Assembly: GCA_964035545.1 (NCBI GenBank) | Contig: OZ037772.1 | Coordinates: 6,286,389-6,339,888 of the forward strand | Source: Bugula neritina | Taxonomy: Eukaryota; Bryozoa; Gymnolaemata; Cheilostomatida; Bugulidae | Reading direction: 5' to 3' | DNA length: 53,500 bases | Shown: one piece after another, positions 1 to 16,348 of the stretch | Position numbering within the stretch: the first letter of the stretch is position 1 | How the letters are laid out: each line of letters begins with the position of its first letter | Position numbers and translations under genes: made by a program | The notes under the pieces: model-generated | Seen by the model: the letters and a program-made list of their open reading frames with translations, nothing else | Told to the model about the DNA's origin: nothing | Database searches by the model: none

Positions 1-534
1 AAGGAGTATACCTATAGTCTATATAGTAGTTAAGTTAGAGCCCGGCTGAACTATAAGTATGAAATCATGGTGTGGAGTGTCTACGAAAGGTGGTGTCAGA
101 AAGAACAGAATTCATGATCACTCCTGTAGCTAGTTACGTGTCACTGAAACTAAAATTCCAATTCCACTTAAAAACTTTGCCATCAGGGGTTTACAGGAAC
201 AGAGACTATATATATATAAGCTATAAGCAGATGTGAGCTATTAAACTGTGTTACTACATATTATTGTGATAATATTTTATATATTTTTAAGTCAATAATA
301 AATTAACGCTTTCTAATTTTAAAATTTGCCTACAGGACTGAATCTAACATGTATTGTTATATAATATTCGGCACACATGGTAATTGTAATAAACAAGGAA
401 TGCTGTAGATCAAAAGAGATAAAAAACATTCCGACAAATGATTTTATTCAGTTTTATTACAAACAAACATTTCTATTGAATGATGTATACATCCACAAGA
501 ACAGGTTCTATTTATATCCCACAGATTGCTTTTT
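1..534. other. Window-edge spacer, no gene seen
   Basis: AT-rich sequence with no recognisable exon, repeat or RNA gene. If A1 is complete, its signal exon lies to the left of the window. Confidence 0.5.
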
Positions 535-1984
535 TCTAGGAGAAGAAAACTCTTGAGACTAGTAATTATGCCGATGCTCTCTTTTCAATCTATATTCAAG
601 AAGATGATTTATTACTTCGAGAAGCTATCTTTACTGACAAGTAAACATCATTCTTCTTTGAATCCCAAATTAAATTTTTTTTTTCATTTATAAAAGTCAA
701 TGATAGTAACTTTAAAAACCATGTGTGCAGTTGTTGAAAACTATTTAGACTTGAACTCATTAAAAATGAAATAATAGCGTGCATCAATAGATTTCAAATT
801 TATTTTGGCTGATACTGACCGTCTTTTAATTTTAGGGGAAAATATTTTCTTGAACAAAGCATTTTCTGATGTGACAACATATTACCATCAGATAACCACT
901 TCTTGTCACCAGCTGTGTGTTTCCTTCTGCTCACAGAATAAATCATGTGTTACTGTGTCATATGACAAGAATACATCAACCTGTTTCCTGTCTGATAAAC
1001 CAGAAGTGATCATCAACACAGAGCAGACTAGTAGCCTGTGTTCTGTTAAAAAGAAATACTCTGAAAAGTTGACTGTCTATGGTTTCTCTACTAATCTTGC
1101 TAAAGGTAAAGATAGCCAGTTGCTAATGCTATTTTGAGTTATAAGCTTTTTGAACATATATCAAGACTAAAAATAATGCTACAAAGTCAGTAACTTTAGT
1201 AAATCACATATATGTGACATTATATCACAATACTTTACATGATGTCATATAAGCTTTAAAGAGTATTTGCTCTTCATATTGTATAAGTCCTGTAATTCAT
1301 GTTATTCTGGTAACTTTTAGATAAAGTTGCTACATCAAGCAGCATATATGGAGCAAACTTGTCAGGGTTGAAGGCTATTGATGGAATTTATCTTCCCTCG
1401 GAAACTGGCTTAGGAGAGCAAGGAAGTTTATTTGCCACTTACCAAGAACTGTCTCCATGGCTGCAAATAGACTTAACCACTAGTCACTTTGTTGAAAGTG
1501 TCAAAATATGGGACAGATCTGAGTACAGTTTTCAAGGTCAGTGAAATGTTTGTACAGCTGTTGTATAGTTTTGACGTTTTATCTATTGCAATAGAGTCTG
1601 AACAGATTAGTGGTGAGTTATTTGTATTCAATGGTAATTTACAAAGATGTTTGCAATAGTATACTCGTAATATTTTTATATTTTCAAGGTTAAATTCAAG
1701 TTAATACAAAACTAGTTTTCAAATTTATAGATTACAATGATCGACTAGCTAATGTGAGAGTAGCAGTTGGTGAAACTGACACCAACTTTGAAGATCCACC
1801 AGAAGATGAGATCTGTGACTACCTTCCTGGACAACCACCTGCAAATATATTTCTGGTTACATGTCATACTAGAATGTATGGTAGATATGTGAGAGTAACA
1901 GCTGTTGAAGTAAATGAGCTTCTTAATATCTATGAGTTGGAAATCCATGGGTTAGAAATTGTTGAAAGTTATACTATGAACTAA
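535..1984 (+). CDS. A1: PAN/FTP-domain secreted lectin-like gene, 5' part degenerate or outside window
   Basis: Exons by comparison with A2: degenerate PAN exon ending at 640 before GTAAAC; 836-1105 (second PAN, 270 nt); 1321-1536 (FTP part 1, 216 nt); 1731-1984 (FTP part 2, 254 nt, ends TAA). The last three match A2 exons in length and phase 1, with AG/GT borders. The PAN part has the spacing C-x3-C-x3-C-x5-C; the FTP part has PWLQIDL and GRYVRVTAVEV. The C-terminus is ESYTMN, where A2 has EQPANN. The first PAN exon keeps only its 3' half in recognisable form ([13 protein letters not shown]); upstream the frame hits a stop and the cysteine motif is not clear. No signal exon is seen in 1-534. 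It may be a pseudogene or have an unseen 5' end. Domain assignment is firm; function (sugar binding) is inferred from the family. Confidence 0.68.
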
Positions 1985-2560
1985 TGTGATTCATGTTCAG
2001 TTATGTGTGTGTGTGTGTGTGGGGTGTGTGTTGCTATATATGCAATTCAATTATAAGCATTAGAGCCAAGTTGTTTGGCAACATCATCAAATGCATGCAT
2101 TCAAACAAATGATAGGATAGTTAATGCAATGGGGAGATATATAAATCAATAAGACTTTTTCAACTAGGCAGTTTGTAAAATAAATATTTCATCAGGTAGT
2201 ACAGACACCTGTTGTGACTTTGTGTTATTACGGCTGGAATATATTGTGCCATTTGATTATTTGCTGTTTCTTATATTTATAAGGTATACTCTGATAGTTT
2301 GATCCGTTGAATAGTCTCAAAACACCCATCAATGTTATAGGCTCTTGGTCTAAGTAGAAATCTGGCCATTGACTATTACACAAACCACAGATGACAAAAT
2401 TTACATTGCATTTTAAACATTTTGCTTCGTAATATTTTAGTGAATATATAGCATTCAAATACTATATAGCGTGCTGTGTTGTTTTTTGGGCCATATTTTA
2501 ATCTCTATGCTTTTGTTTTTTTATCAAATTATAGTTTACTTATCACCAGTTCAACTTTAT
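1985..2560. other. A1 3' flank, homologous to flanks of A3 and B4
   Basis: Holds a short (GT)n at about 2003-2032. The stretch from about 2085 (a shared AACATCATC segment and what follows) aligns with 33555-34020 and with 40560-40740. This places A1, A3 and a lost A gene upstream of B4 in one duplication family. No coding seen. Confidence 0.55.
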
Positions 2561-3829
2561 CCCTTTCACGCATGAATTATCTTTTAACAGCAAATTTTCA
2601 AATTTTTTTGCCTAATTTATTTGATTTCATGTGTCTAATCATAAATTTATAACTTTTTTCAATTTTCATTTAAAAAATGTCAAAAAAATTACTGTCCACA
2701 TATGTGGACGCCATGCATCTATTGAGTCATCTCATTGTCCACATCTGTTAACAAAATTACTATTCTGCAAAAATTTAGTATGTAAATTGTTCATTTCTCC
2801 TCCAAATTTAGTGTTTAAAGTTTGTTTACTGAGTTGAGATAGTAACAGTATATCAGTTGCATCACTGTTTAGACAAGAATTAGTCGGCAAAGTCAAAAGA
2901 TAGGTAATTTCGCAAGAAAAGTCACAATTTTTCATTTTTAGATCATCTGAGGTTGAGAATTTTTGTATTCTTATTCAGAATAGTATGAAAAATGATATAG
3001 TTTTCAATAAACTACCAATAAGGCTCTTATAATCCAGTTTTTTTTCCTTTATGTCCTTTTTTGAGGTAGCAGTGTTAGTGACCATTCAAGTAAAACTTTC
3101 AAATTTTTGTTTTATTCTAAAAAAATTTGTAAATAAAGAGTGAAGAGGTGTTTTAGTAAGTTTACAACTAGCTTTCCTTGTCACTTCTGAATTGTATAGA
3201 GAAAAATGCTTCCAAATTTGCTTTGGAAGCCCACCAATTTTATTATTTTGATAATTCCAGCCATTTTAAACTTGTAGAGACATTAAAATTTTTTGTAAAA
3301 AAAGTCAAAGCAAACAGCACAATGACTAAAAATTGTAACAACACACTCAAAGTGGGTAAAAATTACTTTTTATTCGAAATGAAATGCACTACTAGTTGCA
3401 TACTGTCCACATATGTGGACGTCCAACACTTCAATTGTTGCATGATGTCCACATATGTGGACAGCAATAAAAAACTTTCTTTTGTGAGCCTTGTAACATT
3501 TTCCATCTAAAACTTTTATAAAATAGTTAGTTCTGATTGTGGAGATGGCATAATAAAAATATGGCAGTTGAGCTGAACATTTTTAGGCTGAAAAATAAAA
3601 ATAGTGTACTGTGGAAAACTAGAAAAGCTTCCAAGTGAAACAGCAAATCGAAACTTGCTTCTCACCAGTTGACCTTGACCTTAGTGAGCAATTTGATTTG
3701 TCAACAGCATAAAAAACCTTTTAACAACACTGAGTAATCTACTAGAAAATGTGAATTATGAAAATTTGACGTGTTTTGGTATAAAAAAGGTTATAGAGTC
3801 CACATACGTGGACGCTGCGCATGAAAGGG
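2561..3829. mobile_element. Non-autonomous piggyBac-like TIR element with internal palindromes
   Basis: The 1269-bp element begins CCCTTTCACGCATG and ends with the inverse CGCATGAAAGGG, and is flanked by TTAT at 2557-2560 and 3830-3833. The paralogous flank at 34010-34030 reads straight through without it, which supports insertion. It carries the palindrome GTCCACATATGTGGAC near 2694, 3405 and 3447, and a one-base variant near 3798. There is no transposase ORF. TIRs starting CCC and TTAA-like targets are piggyBac traits; TTAT instead of TTAA makes the superfamily assignment tentative. Confidence 0.6.
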
Positions 3830-3833
3830 TTAT

Positions 3834-5302
3834 TGTAAAGTCATCAGTCACACTGTAGTAAAGTATACTACCAATTATAATAAATGTGTTTAATAGCTAT
3901 TATACCACACCTTTTATGAGTTAATTAAGTTTTAATTTATTCGAAAATCTGATTTACAAACTTAATTAGCATACCTATTACAGAGTAAAATCATCAGAAA
4001 TAAAAGTACTTCAGCACTTAAAGACAGTGGTGAGACACAATAACAGTGTTGTTGTCTGAACTGATGTGTATTGGCTTTGTTGAAATAAATTATAAACAAC
4101 TTTTGTGCATGAGTTCTTTCACTAAATTTAATATTGAGATCTCTGGTCTATAGAAACAAACCTTGTGTATGTTTTATGAAACTATTTTTGTTCTGTATGA
4201 GAATTGAAGTAATAGGTATGGAAGTGCAGACAATAGGTGCATGAGGAACATCATGGATATCGAATATATTTCGAACTATATTCAGTATTTGTTATAATTG
4301 CTATAATAGGAACATGCAGTAAGACCATTAGGAATAAAATTGTTTGTTTTTCAAGTTTTGTTTTCACTGCAAAAGCCCTGTGTCAAGCAGGTAACCTTAC
4401 TCATAGCAAATTGAGCTCTGTATGGCAGGAATTTTCAAGCTAACTCAATATTGTGACACTTTATACTCACAGGCTACAGCTTGTCATAATGCAATCAATA
4501 CTCCGCTGGTGTAACAAAGAAACATATGGTGGGGAAAATCAGTTCAGCTATTCACTCGAGACTGAGCAACAAAAATATGTTTATAATGACTGCCATGCTG
4601 GAGCTAGTTCCTATGAATTAAAAGAATTCTCCTCATACGCAACTTATATGTACTACATCATAACCATTAACTTGGTTATGTAGAGTGGAGAGCTTCCTGC
4701 TTAAAAATTATTGAGCATTTTTATATATCTTAACATATCAATTCTTGTAACAATCATAAAATCGTCTTTTTTATCATTTGTCGAAGCTAAACCGGTTTTT
4801 ATGTCTTAACGAACTAGCTGTAAGTTACATTCATAAATTTATGACAAAAATTGCTAGAAAGTTTGCAAGCATTTGAATATATGTTATATATAGTGTGTGA
4901 TTTGTCAATAAACACTTTACTTTAATTAATATGTTCTTCATTATATAAACATCACTAACAGTGTTGGTGCACATTAAGTCAATGTATGACTACATATGGC
5001 AATATAAGTAGTATTTATACCACAGAACATCCAGTAAAGATTTGCAATAAACAGTATAGACCCAGTTCATTGTAAATATTATAGAACCATATAATAAAAG
5101 GGCATTGATTTTATAAGGTATTTAAATGAAACATTGCCTTGATTAAAAATGCATGTTATTCACAGGGGTACAATGCTAATATTATGGTGCAAGTATATAT
5201 TGAAATGAACAGAAGCAACACATAAATAAACAAAACTCTCCTAATTTACACAAGTAGATAACTGTTCTAACATTCAGCACTTGCTAAGTTTATTTAGTAA
5301 AC
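3834..5302. other. Spacer and 5' flank of orphan A exon 1, part of a tandem duplication
   Basis: 3834-4240 continues the A 3'-flank homology (compare 34020-34630). From about 4340 it aligns with 7258-8150, the 5' flank of A2, and its end aligns with 51540-51902. The proximal 100 bp before the ATG is strongly conserved in all three copies and probably holds the promoter. No gene seen. Confidence 0.5.
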
Positions 5303-5459
5303 ATGAAGCTTCCTTTGGCGTGCATACTGTTGATGTGTGAGTTTTTATCAATTCCAGCCTTGAACTTGACAGAAGAATATTATTGTACACAGCATATATC
5401 AGCGTTCAACAGCTCAGGATCTCAACTACAGGAGTCTACTCTTCAAGATTCTAGACAAG
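5303..5459 (+). pseudogene. Orphan type-A signal-peptide exon
   Basis: 157-nt exon encoding a hydrophobic leader (MKLPLACILLMCEF) followed by a LNLTEEYYC stretch with an N-glycosylation sequon. It is the same length and phase as exon 1 of A2 and the exon at 51903. Its donor reads G|GCGAGC where paralogs have G|GTAAAC or G|GTAAAT, so splicing would need a rare GC donor in poor context. No PAN exon follows before the next copy at 8151. It is best read as a duplicated, probably dead first exon; an alternative first exon for A2 is possible but unproven. Confidence 0.6.
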
Positions 5460-6990
<1,531 letters not shown>

Positions 6991-8150
6991 GTTCATGGTT
7001 GATGAGCAGAATGGCTAAATAAGACGCAGTCAATAGAAGGAACTTTTTAGTATTCATTCAATATGCTATAACGGTGATGTGCACTATAGCTAAAAATGTG
7101 ATGAAATACTGAATTAAGAGTTAACTTTAGAGTTTTTCACTTAGAAGCAATACCACATGTCATACTAAAACTAGTATATATTGTTATTAGCTCCTTTACT
7201 AAAGCTTTTGACACCATAGAAATCTTTGTGTTTATACTGCTTGAAAAAGTGACTTTGAAATTGTTTGTTTTTAAGTTTTGTTCTCACTGCAAATGTACTG
7301 CTTAGAGCAAGTAGCTTTCCTAGCAAATTACACTCTGTGTGGCCGGAAGTTACATGCTAACTCAATGCTGTGACACTATGTATTCACAGGCTACAGCTTG
7401 TCATAAGGCAATCAGTATTCTGTTGGTGTGACAAATAAACATCTTGTGGGGACAATCAGCTTGTAGCTATTCACTTGAGTCTGAGCAACAAAAGATACAT
7501 TTAGTCGACTGCCATGCCGGAGTTCCTATAATGAGTTAAAAGGATTCTCTTTATAATATGCAACTTACATCATAATAATTAAGTTAGTTGTATAAAGCAA
7601 ACAGTTTCCTACTTAACAATCATTGAGCATTGTAATATATCTTAACATATCAATTCCTGAAACAATCATGAAACTGTTATGAAATTGTTACATTCATAAG
7701 TTTATGTCAGAAATTGCTAGAAGGTTTGCAAGCAATTGAATTGATGTTATAATGTGTGATGGTTAATAAACACTTTACTATAATATTTAATATGTTCTTC
7801 ATTATATAGACATTACTATGGCAGTGTTGGTGCATCAAGTCAATGTATGAATATATACGGCAAGTAGTATTCATACCACAGTAAAGATTTTCACTAAGCA
7901 GTATAGACCCAGTTCATTGTAAATATCATTGAGCCATATGATAGAAAGGCATTCAATTTATAATGTATTTGAATAAAAACTTGCCTTAATTAAATATTTA
8001 TGCTATTCACAAGAGTATATAATGCTAATAATATAGTGCAGGTATATATTGGAATGAATGCCAGCACATGAACTATAAACAAAACTCTCCTAATTTAAAC
8101 AAGTAGATAGCTATTCTAACATTCAGCACTTGCTAAGTTTTTTAGTAAAC
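6991..8150. other. Spacer and promoter-side flank of A2
   Basis: 6991-7200 shows nothing clear. 7258-8150 is the duplicate of 4340-5302. A TATAAAC at about 8076, 75 bp before the A2 start, is a candidate TATA box. A short part near 7200-7255 resembles 17500-17560 upstream of A4. Confidence 0.45.
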
Positions 8151-10966
<2,816 letters not shown>

Positions 10967-11846
10967 TATGATACAATCTTACTTGCCAAAACTTAGTCCT
11001 ACTATCATATGCTTGAGTGTGTGCGTGTTTTTGCACTCGCATCAAAGTATATAGATGTTACAGTTGTATGGTTACAGGTAAAAATAGCACAGGAAAATCA
11101 TCTTGACACATTTTTAATATTAAGGTTTGGGGTGGGAAGTTAGAGATTTATTATTATATAGAAGGTTTACCATGGTGTGAGATGTAGAGGTCAGTTTTTG
11201 GATTAAAAGTTTGAGCTTGGGGTGGGGTTTGGAAAGTGTATTTGAGTTTGCGGTTTGTTGTTGGGAAAGTTTACCTACCTTTTTACCTACTTTTCCATTT
11301 GTGCCATTATTACCTGCGTTATTTCTGCCCATGCCATTTTCACTTCTGCTACTTTTACCTAAAATTGCATTGTTAATTATAACGACATAATTCAAAACAT
11401 GCGCATACATAACTGATGTGCGATATATTAAGTACAAAAATCAATAAACATCCATAAATAGACATTGGGGTGAATTAAATCTATAACTATTGCATCTACT
11501 AACACTATATCAGTTGTCATCTAAGTGTTTGTTGGCATAATTAGGTAGAATTTAGAGATGTTGTAACTGGTGTCTGTACTGTTCAGCTCAAGTGTATTGT
11601 GACATTACATTGTTTGCTGTTATGTAAATTAACCATATAGAAGAGTTGGATTAACATTTATATAAATGTAGGTTGGGAAAAAAAGTGTTGTTTAAGTATA
11701 ATATGATCATCAATTGTTATGCAGTACTTGGCAGTGAGTCACAAATGTCAAACTGTTTGTTAGATAACACTATACACATATTTGTTTAATAAAATTTTAG
11801 TTAATATTATTTAAACACTAAAATTATTATAAATAATATAGTTGTT
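10967..11846. repeat. A2 3' flank, near-identical to A4 3' flank
   Basis: Aligns with 18506-19443; from about 11270 (18870) onward the two are almost identical for about 570 bp, which shows a recent segmental duplication. Nothing coding seen. Homology ends exactly where the repeat element at 11847 begins. Confidence 0.7.
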
Positions 11847-12102
11847 GGGTATGAGAGAAAATAATAAGCGTAAGAGAGTGAATAATGTCTATAACAGAGC
11901 AAATAATAGGGGTATGAGAGTGCATAATGTAAGTATGGGACTGAATAATGAGCATAAAAGGAAGAGAAATAAGGGTATGGGAATGAATAATGACAGTGTG
12001 AGACCAAATAATAGACCTAAGAGCACAAATAATAAGGGTATGAGAGCAAATTATAGACCAATGAGAGCGTTTTGTGAGCATATGAGAGAGAATAATGGTT
12101 AG
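11842..12102 (+). other. Repetitive element with an open reading frame of MR-x-NN units (copy 1)
   Basis: Imperfect repeat with a period near 27 nt, reading as units such as GMRVHN, KGMGMNN and KGMRANY; 86 codons from an ATG, Asn/Arg/Lys-rich. An inverted copy at 46745-47070, about 96% alike, keeps the frame open, including an in-frame single-codon indel. The homologous segment extends to about 12165. It sits at the end of the A2/A4 flank homology, so it was inserted or lost after that duplication. No signal peptide or known domain; it may simply be a satellite-like mobile repeat. Confidence 0.45.
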
Positions 12103-12165
12103 ATACTTTATTATAAGCATATGAGATGCAATAATAAGGAATTTTTGACCATTTGGCACTCCATA

Positions 12166-13175
12166 TTATGGAACCCTGCTCTTTTAAAGCAACACTTTTT
12201 AGAAATACTAAAGCAGGCAAATTTTCACCATTTCAAATGGTCCACCGGCTACATATTTTCACATATAACAGCTGTGATTCTACTATTGCAGTTATATAAA
12301 AAAGTTTCAATTTTCTCACATAATAAAAAGTCATTTTCACAAGGCCTAGTCTATAGTTAGTTCAACAGCTATCTGATAACTATAATACAAATGATGTGCA
12401 TATAGTTTTTTAGTATATAGCACAATAACATAATTATGATAACATATCAATCAGACTATTGTATCATCATGAACTGCTCATGCAATCAGCCAATAGACAA
12501 TAAAATAGCATGAACAAAGTTTAAACAGATATCATAATATAATAATTGACAAATTGACAGATCTATGGTGAGAATATAAATTTAAATCTGGAAAGTTCCG
12601 TGTTGCTTGAAAGCCAACATTCATTAACTATAATGGCTTTGGATTTAACTTAACTAGACTCTTGTTTTCATTATACAAGAATGTGACTATTAAGTCTTTT
12701 TGTGTTATCTACTTAATATTTTGATTATACATTATATAAAAAATCTTTTTAATTTGAGTCTGTTGAAAAGGCAGCACTTTTGAATGTTTAAAACTTAACT
12801 ATGATTTTCTGCTCATATGTCAAAGACATTTTAAATTTACGTTCAGATGCGAAACTTTTTATTCATAGTTCAAACAAATACAGAAAATTTATATACGCAC
12901 ATATGGCTAGTTCATTTTGAATGCCTTTAGTTTGAATTTTGCATTAGGAGCCTGTAAAAAGGTTATCACTAATTGCATGGGAATTATCATTTTCTCACAG
13001 CGCTACTGTTTTTTGAGCCCAAATGTTTGCTTAAACCTAATACATCAACAGAAAAAAAGTTCAACAATAACATACTGAAGCTCTAAACATATTTAGTTTA
13101 CATTATGAACCAGTGTTGATAAAACACTACTCATATGATTGTAAAATTGAAGTAACTGAATTTACATTTTCTTAA
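12166..13175. other. Spacer, no gene seen
   Basis: AT-rich. A weak resemblance near 12480-12660 to 40195-40400 and 45420-45620 suggests old shared spacer sequence. No coding or RNA signal. Confidence 0.4.
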
Positions 13176-13629
13176 AGTTGCGTTTATACTTTTGTTAAAA
13201 ATAGTACTAAGTTTCAGTTAATAACACTTGTCTGCGTACCTCTTTATATCAGTCAAACTAAAAATCGTTGAAATCTCATTGACGCGGAGGCTTACGTTCT
13301 AAAAGTGAAATTTGACTTGCTTAATCGCTATTTAATGCCCTTTGAAAACGTCGTAAATTAGTGAAGTTGACAGCATAAAAGCGATAATTGAGAAGGCGTA
13401 TAGGCGATCTAATTATTAACATATAAGTACATCATCTAATCGCCAAAGTCATTATTAAATAACAATGTGTACAAGGAGCATTTTGAGTGTTATTCTGAAC
13501 TTGGCCGAATTAGTTATTGCAGTACACATTTTTTTCCCGAGTGGCTTCTACAATGCAATGCATCTCAGAGAAATTTCAACTCGGCCAAATTGCATTTATG
13601 ACTGAAAATTGTGAAGGTGTAAACGCAGC
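13176..13629. mobile_element. 454-bp TTAA-flanked MITE
   Basis: Imperfect terminal inverted repeats around TGCGTTTAYAC (TTGCGTTTATAC on the left; the inverse of GTGTAAACGCAGC on the right) are flanked by TTAA at 13172-13175 and 13630-13633. It is less AT-rich than its surroundings and non-coding. A TTAA target fits Kolobok or piggyBac families; I lean to Kolobok-like because the ends lack CCC. Confidence 0.5.
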
Positions 13630-13722
13630 TTAAGCTTAGCAAAATGCATTTGCACATACATAGGCATATGCATATCAATTCAGATTCACATACACAGACA
13701 TTACATACGCATATACATACAC

Positions 13723-13906
13723 ATACGCATACGCATACGCATACGCATACGCATACGCATACGCATACGCATACGCATACGCATACGCATACGCATACGC
13801 ATACGCATACGCATACGCATACGCATACGCATACGCATACGCATACGCATACGCATACGCATACGCATACGCATACGCATACGCATACGCATACGCATAC
13901 GCATAC
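13723..13906. repeat. Hexamer microsatellite (CATACG)n, about 30 copies
   Basis: Nearly perfect array of the six-base unit, grading on both sides into degenerate CATACA/CATATA units (13640-13970). All frames are open because the unit is a multiple of three; these ORFs are not genes. Confidence 0.95.
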
Positions 13907-14028
13907 ACATACACATATACCTACACACATATACCTATACACATACACATCTACACATATACACACATACACCGGTCCTTCGTAGATACTGCAGGAAAAA
14001 AATCCAATGAATCTAAACATTTGAATTT

Positions 14029-14053
14029 GATTGGCTAGCACAAACTATAAAAA
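14029..14053 (+). promoter_or_regulatory. B1 core promoter: CCAAT-type box plus TATA box
   Basis: GATTGGCT at 14029-14036 and TATAAAAA at 14046-14053 lie 88-112 bp upstream of the B1 ATG. The same pair occurs before B3 (36283/36300) and B4 (42914/42931) with similar spacing, within otherwise diverged flanks. Predicted from motif and conservation only. Confidence 0.6.
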
Positions 14054-14140
14054 TCTCAAAAACTCTCGATTTTCTGTATTTTAGTTTTTACTGTAGAACC
14101 ATAAACTCATACTGTTTTGCATAGTTCTATGACTGGAATC

Positions 14141-16348
14141 ATGCACAAATACGTTATATTTGCACTTTTATTTACAGCTTCACTTCAGGCGGTGAGTATA
14201 TATTAGAAGCTATACTTTAACAAACAATTTTTCATGCTATAATATATTTACTACCACTAAAGACACTTATTATATAACTTTGTTTTTAATAATTCACTTC
14301 AGTGACTAAATAAATATCATATTACTTGCAATAAGATGTACACAAGCAACTATTGTATTTTTCACTTTTTAATGTAATATAAAGTAAAGCTAGCTTAATA
14401 TTTATTAAGTGGAGATACTATTATAAGTTTGGCAATGCAATATTGTTATCTTTACGCTTACATTTCTACAAAAGTAACTCGATCACAGCTGGAAAAAAAA
14501 TAGAACTTAAATGCATTTGGGTGATTATGTTCAATATTTGTTTGGCGTTGCAAAAGAATTACCAAAATATCAGAACTGAATGAAATATGCTGCTATGACA
14601 ACAAGTTCATGCATTTACATTACAACCGTTAAACAACATATTTTAGAATTTTGCTCTACATTGCTAGGCTTTCTCCTTTCTGTTTTGCTCTAAAAATGTT
14701 TCATGTTATAATTGGAATTTCATCAAATGAAGAGATAAGATTTAATCTATTTCAATACTTGAGTAGTTAGTTCCACTTTGAGTTATTGTATCTTCAAATA
14801 TTGCATTTTTAGCAAAGTGATGTCAATGAGTATTGCTTAGAGAGAATGAAAACACAACCTTTCTGCAAACCCAGAACATGTTTGGACTTACTGTGTCTTG
14901 GTTTTAATGGTACTAGTGGTGTTTACAAGATCTACCCTACAGGAAATCGTCGTTACTCATTCCGTGTTTTCTGTGATCAGAAAACTGATGGAGGTGGATG
15001 GACTGTGAGTGTTGTTTTCTTGTTTAAAACTAAATGTAAACTTTATGCTACAGTGGTTGTGTAAAATTGCTGTGATTGTTAGAATGTATAGCATGTATTG
15101 CAGTGTTTTTATAGTTATATATTTATATTGTATCATAGCGATTATATTAAGCAACAAAGATATTAAATATAAAACCTGCATGAAACATGCTTTTTTTATT
15201 TTAGACTACTTGATTGACATGTGGTATTGTTAGTTGACAAAATAAATTTCTTTGGTGAGGTGTTCCAAAAAAGAATGGATAGCTCAGTTGACCTAATTAT
15301 TTTTCCTCAATGTTAGGTGTTTCAAAGAAGAATGGATGGTTCAGTTGATTTCTACAGAAACTGGTACAGCTACAAACTGGGTTTTGGTGATTTGAATGGA
15401 GAGTTCTGGCTTGGAAATGACAAGTTGGTAGCTGCTCTGCAAGCCAACCCTAAGAATGAGTTAAGATTTGACCTTGAAAGTACAACCAATGAACAAGCTT
15501 ATGCTGAGTACAGCAGCTTCAATGTCGGTGATGAGTCAACTGACTATATTCTCTCAGTGTCTGGCTATAATGGTACAGCAGGTATGTATTTCTAACAGGA
15601 TGCAAATGTTTGATGAGCAAGGTAAACTTTTATTAGTTGTTCATCATCTGTAACATAATGTTTCATATTGCAACATCTTGCGTCATGTAACTAAATTTTA
15701 CTAAATTGTTGACTATGACTTCAAATAACTTTGATTCAAACATCTTGTGTTGCATTATAAAAGCTTTAGCTTATTTACTTGGAATGTATGAAGTTTTTGA
15801 AACTCTATAACTATCTAATTTGTTTGATAAATTCTTTGTTAAAATTATAGTTCTACTTAATCAGAATCTGCAGTTAACTTGTCGCAAATTACTGTTTGAG
15901 AATTGTTGTTTTCTTTCAACTAAAGTAACTAGCCTATTTTATAACAATTTACTCAAAAAAGCTACTTAAAGGCTAAGCCGATTTGAATTCGATTTTCACC
16001 GAGCATCAAAATATGAATTTTAATCGAGCAATTAAAAGAACTTTATTCACTTCATGAAGATAGTTCATTATAAATTAATGAAGTGTCTAATTTTCAGGAG
16101 ACAGCTTTTCTGTTCACAATGCAATGAAGTTTTCAACACGAGATAGAGACAATGACGTTGAGTCAACCAATTGTGCAGCTCAATACCATGGTGCTTGGTG
16201 GTATATCAAATGTCATGCTTCAAACTTGAATGGCAAATACTTGAATGGCACTCATACTTCTTTTGCTGATGGTGTTTTCTGGAAAACCTGGAAAGGATAC
16301 CGTTATTCTCTCAAGACCACAGCGATGAAATTTCGTGGATATCTGTAA
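14141..16348 (+). CDS. B1: secreted fibrinogen-related (FReD) protein, complete, 252 aa
   Basis: Exons 14141-14191 (signal, phase 0), 14813-15004 (phase 0), 15317-15581 (phase 1) and 16098-16348 (TAA), all with AG/GT borders. Residues 1-17 form the leader (MHKYVIFALLFTASLQA); an in-frame ATG at 14129 would add four residues, but B3 and B4 leaders are also 17 codons. The FReD spans ~37-252: [48 protein letters not shown], the calcium-site motif DRDND at 185-189, [15 protein letters not shown] and LKTTAMKFRGYL. There is no collagen, coiled coil or Ig region, so this is a minimal secreted FReD. It carries an additional Cys (C35) that B3 lacks. Family members (ficolin, tachylectin-5, FREPs) recognise acetylated sugars; the specific ligand is unknown. 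Confidence 0.87.
15260..15292 (+). pseudogene. Vestigial duplicate start of B1 exon 3
   Basis: 33 nt encoding VFQKRMDSSVD, a near copy of the real exon start [11 protein letters not shown] 57 bp downstream, preceded by GAG in place of a good acceptor and followed in frame by a TAG. Its upstream context matches the position of B2 exon 3, while the used exon at 15317 has a B3-like acceptor region. Confidence 0.6.

Noticed and set aside
2631-3510. ORFs inside the 1.27-kb TIR element (68 and 110 codons)
   Set aside because: AT-rich chance frames; no similarity to a transposase and no shared frame with another copy.
4237-4683. ORFs of 68 and 76 codons upstream of the orphan leader exon
   Set aside because: The homologous sequence at 7258-7600 does not keep the frames open.
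13723-13906. CRISPR-like array
   Set aside because: Six-base tandem units without spacers in a eukaryotic genome; a microsatellite.
13565-14041. 158-codon ORF and its overlapping frames over the hexamer array
   Set aside because: A six-base unit keeps all frames open; composition is purely repetitive.
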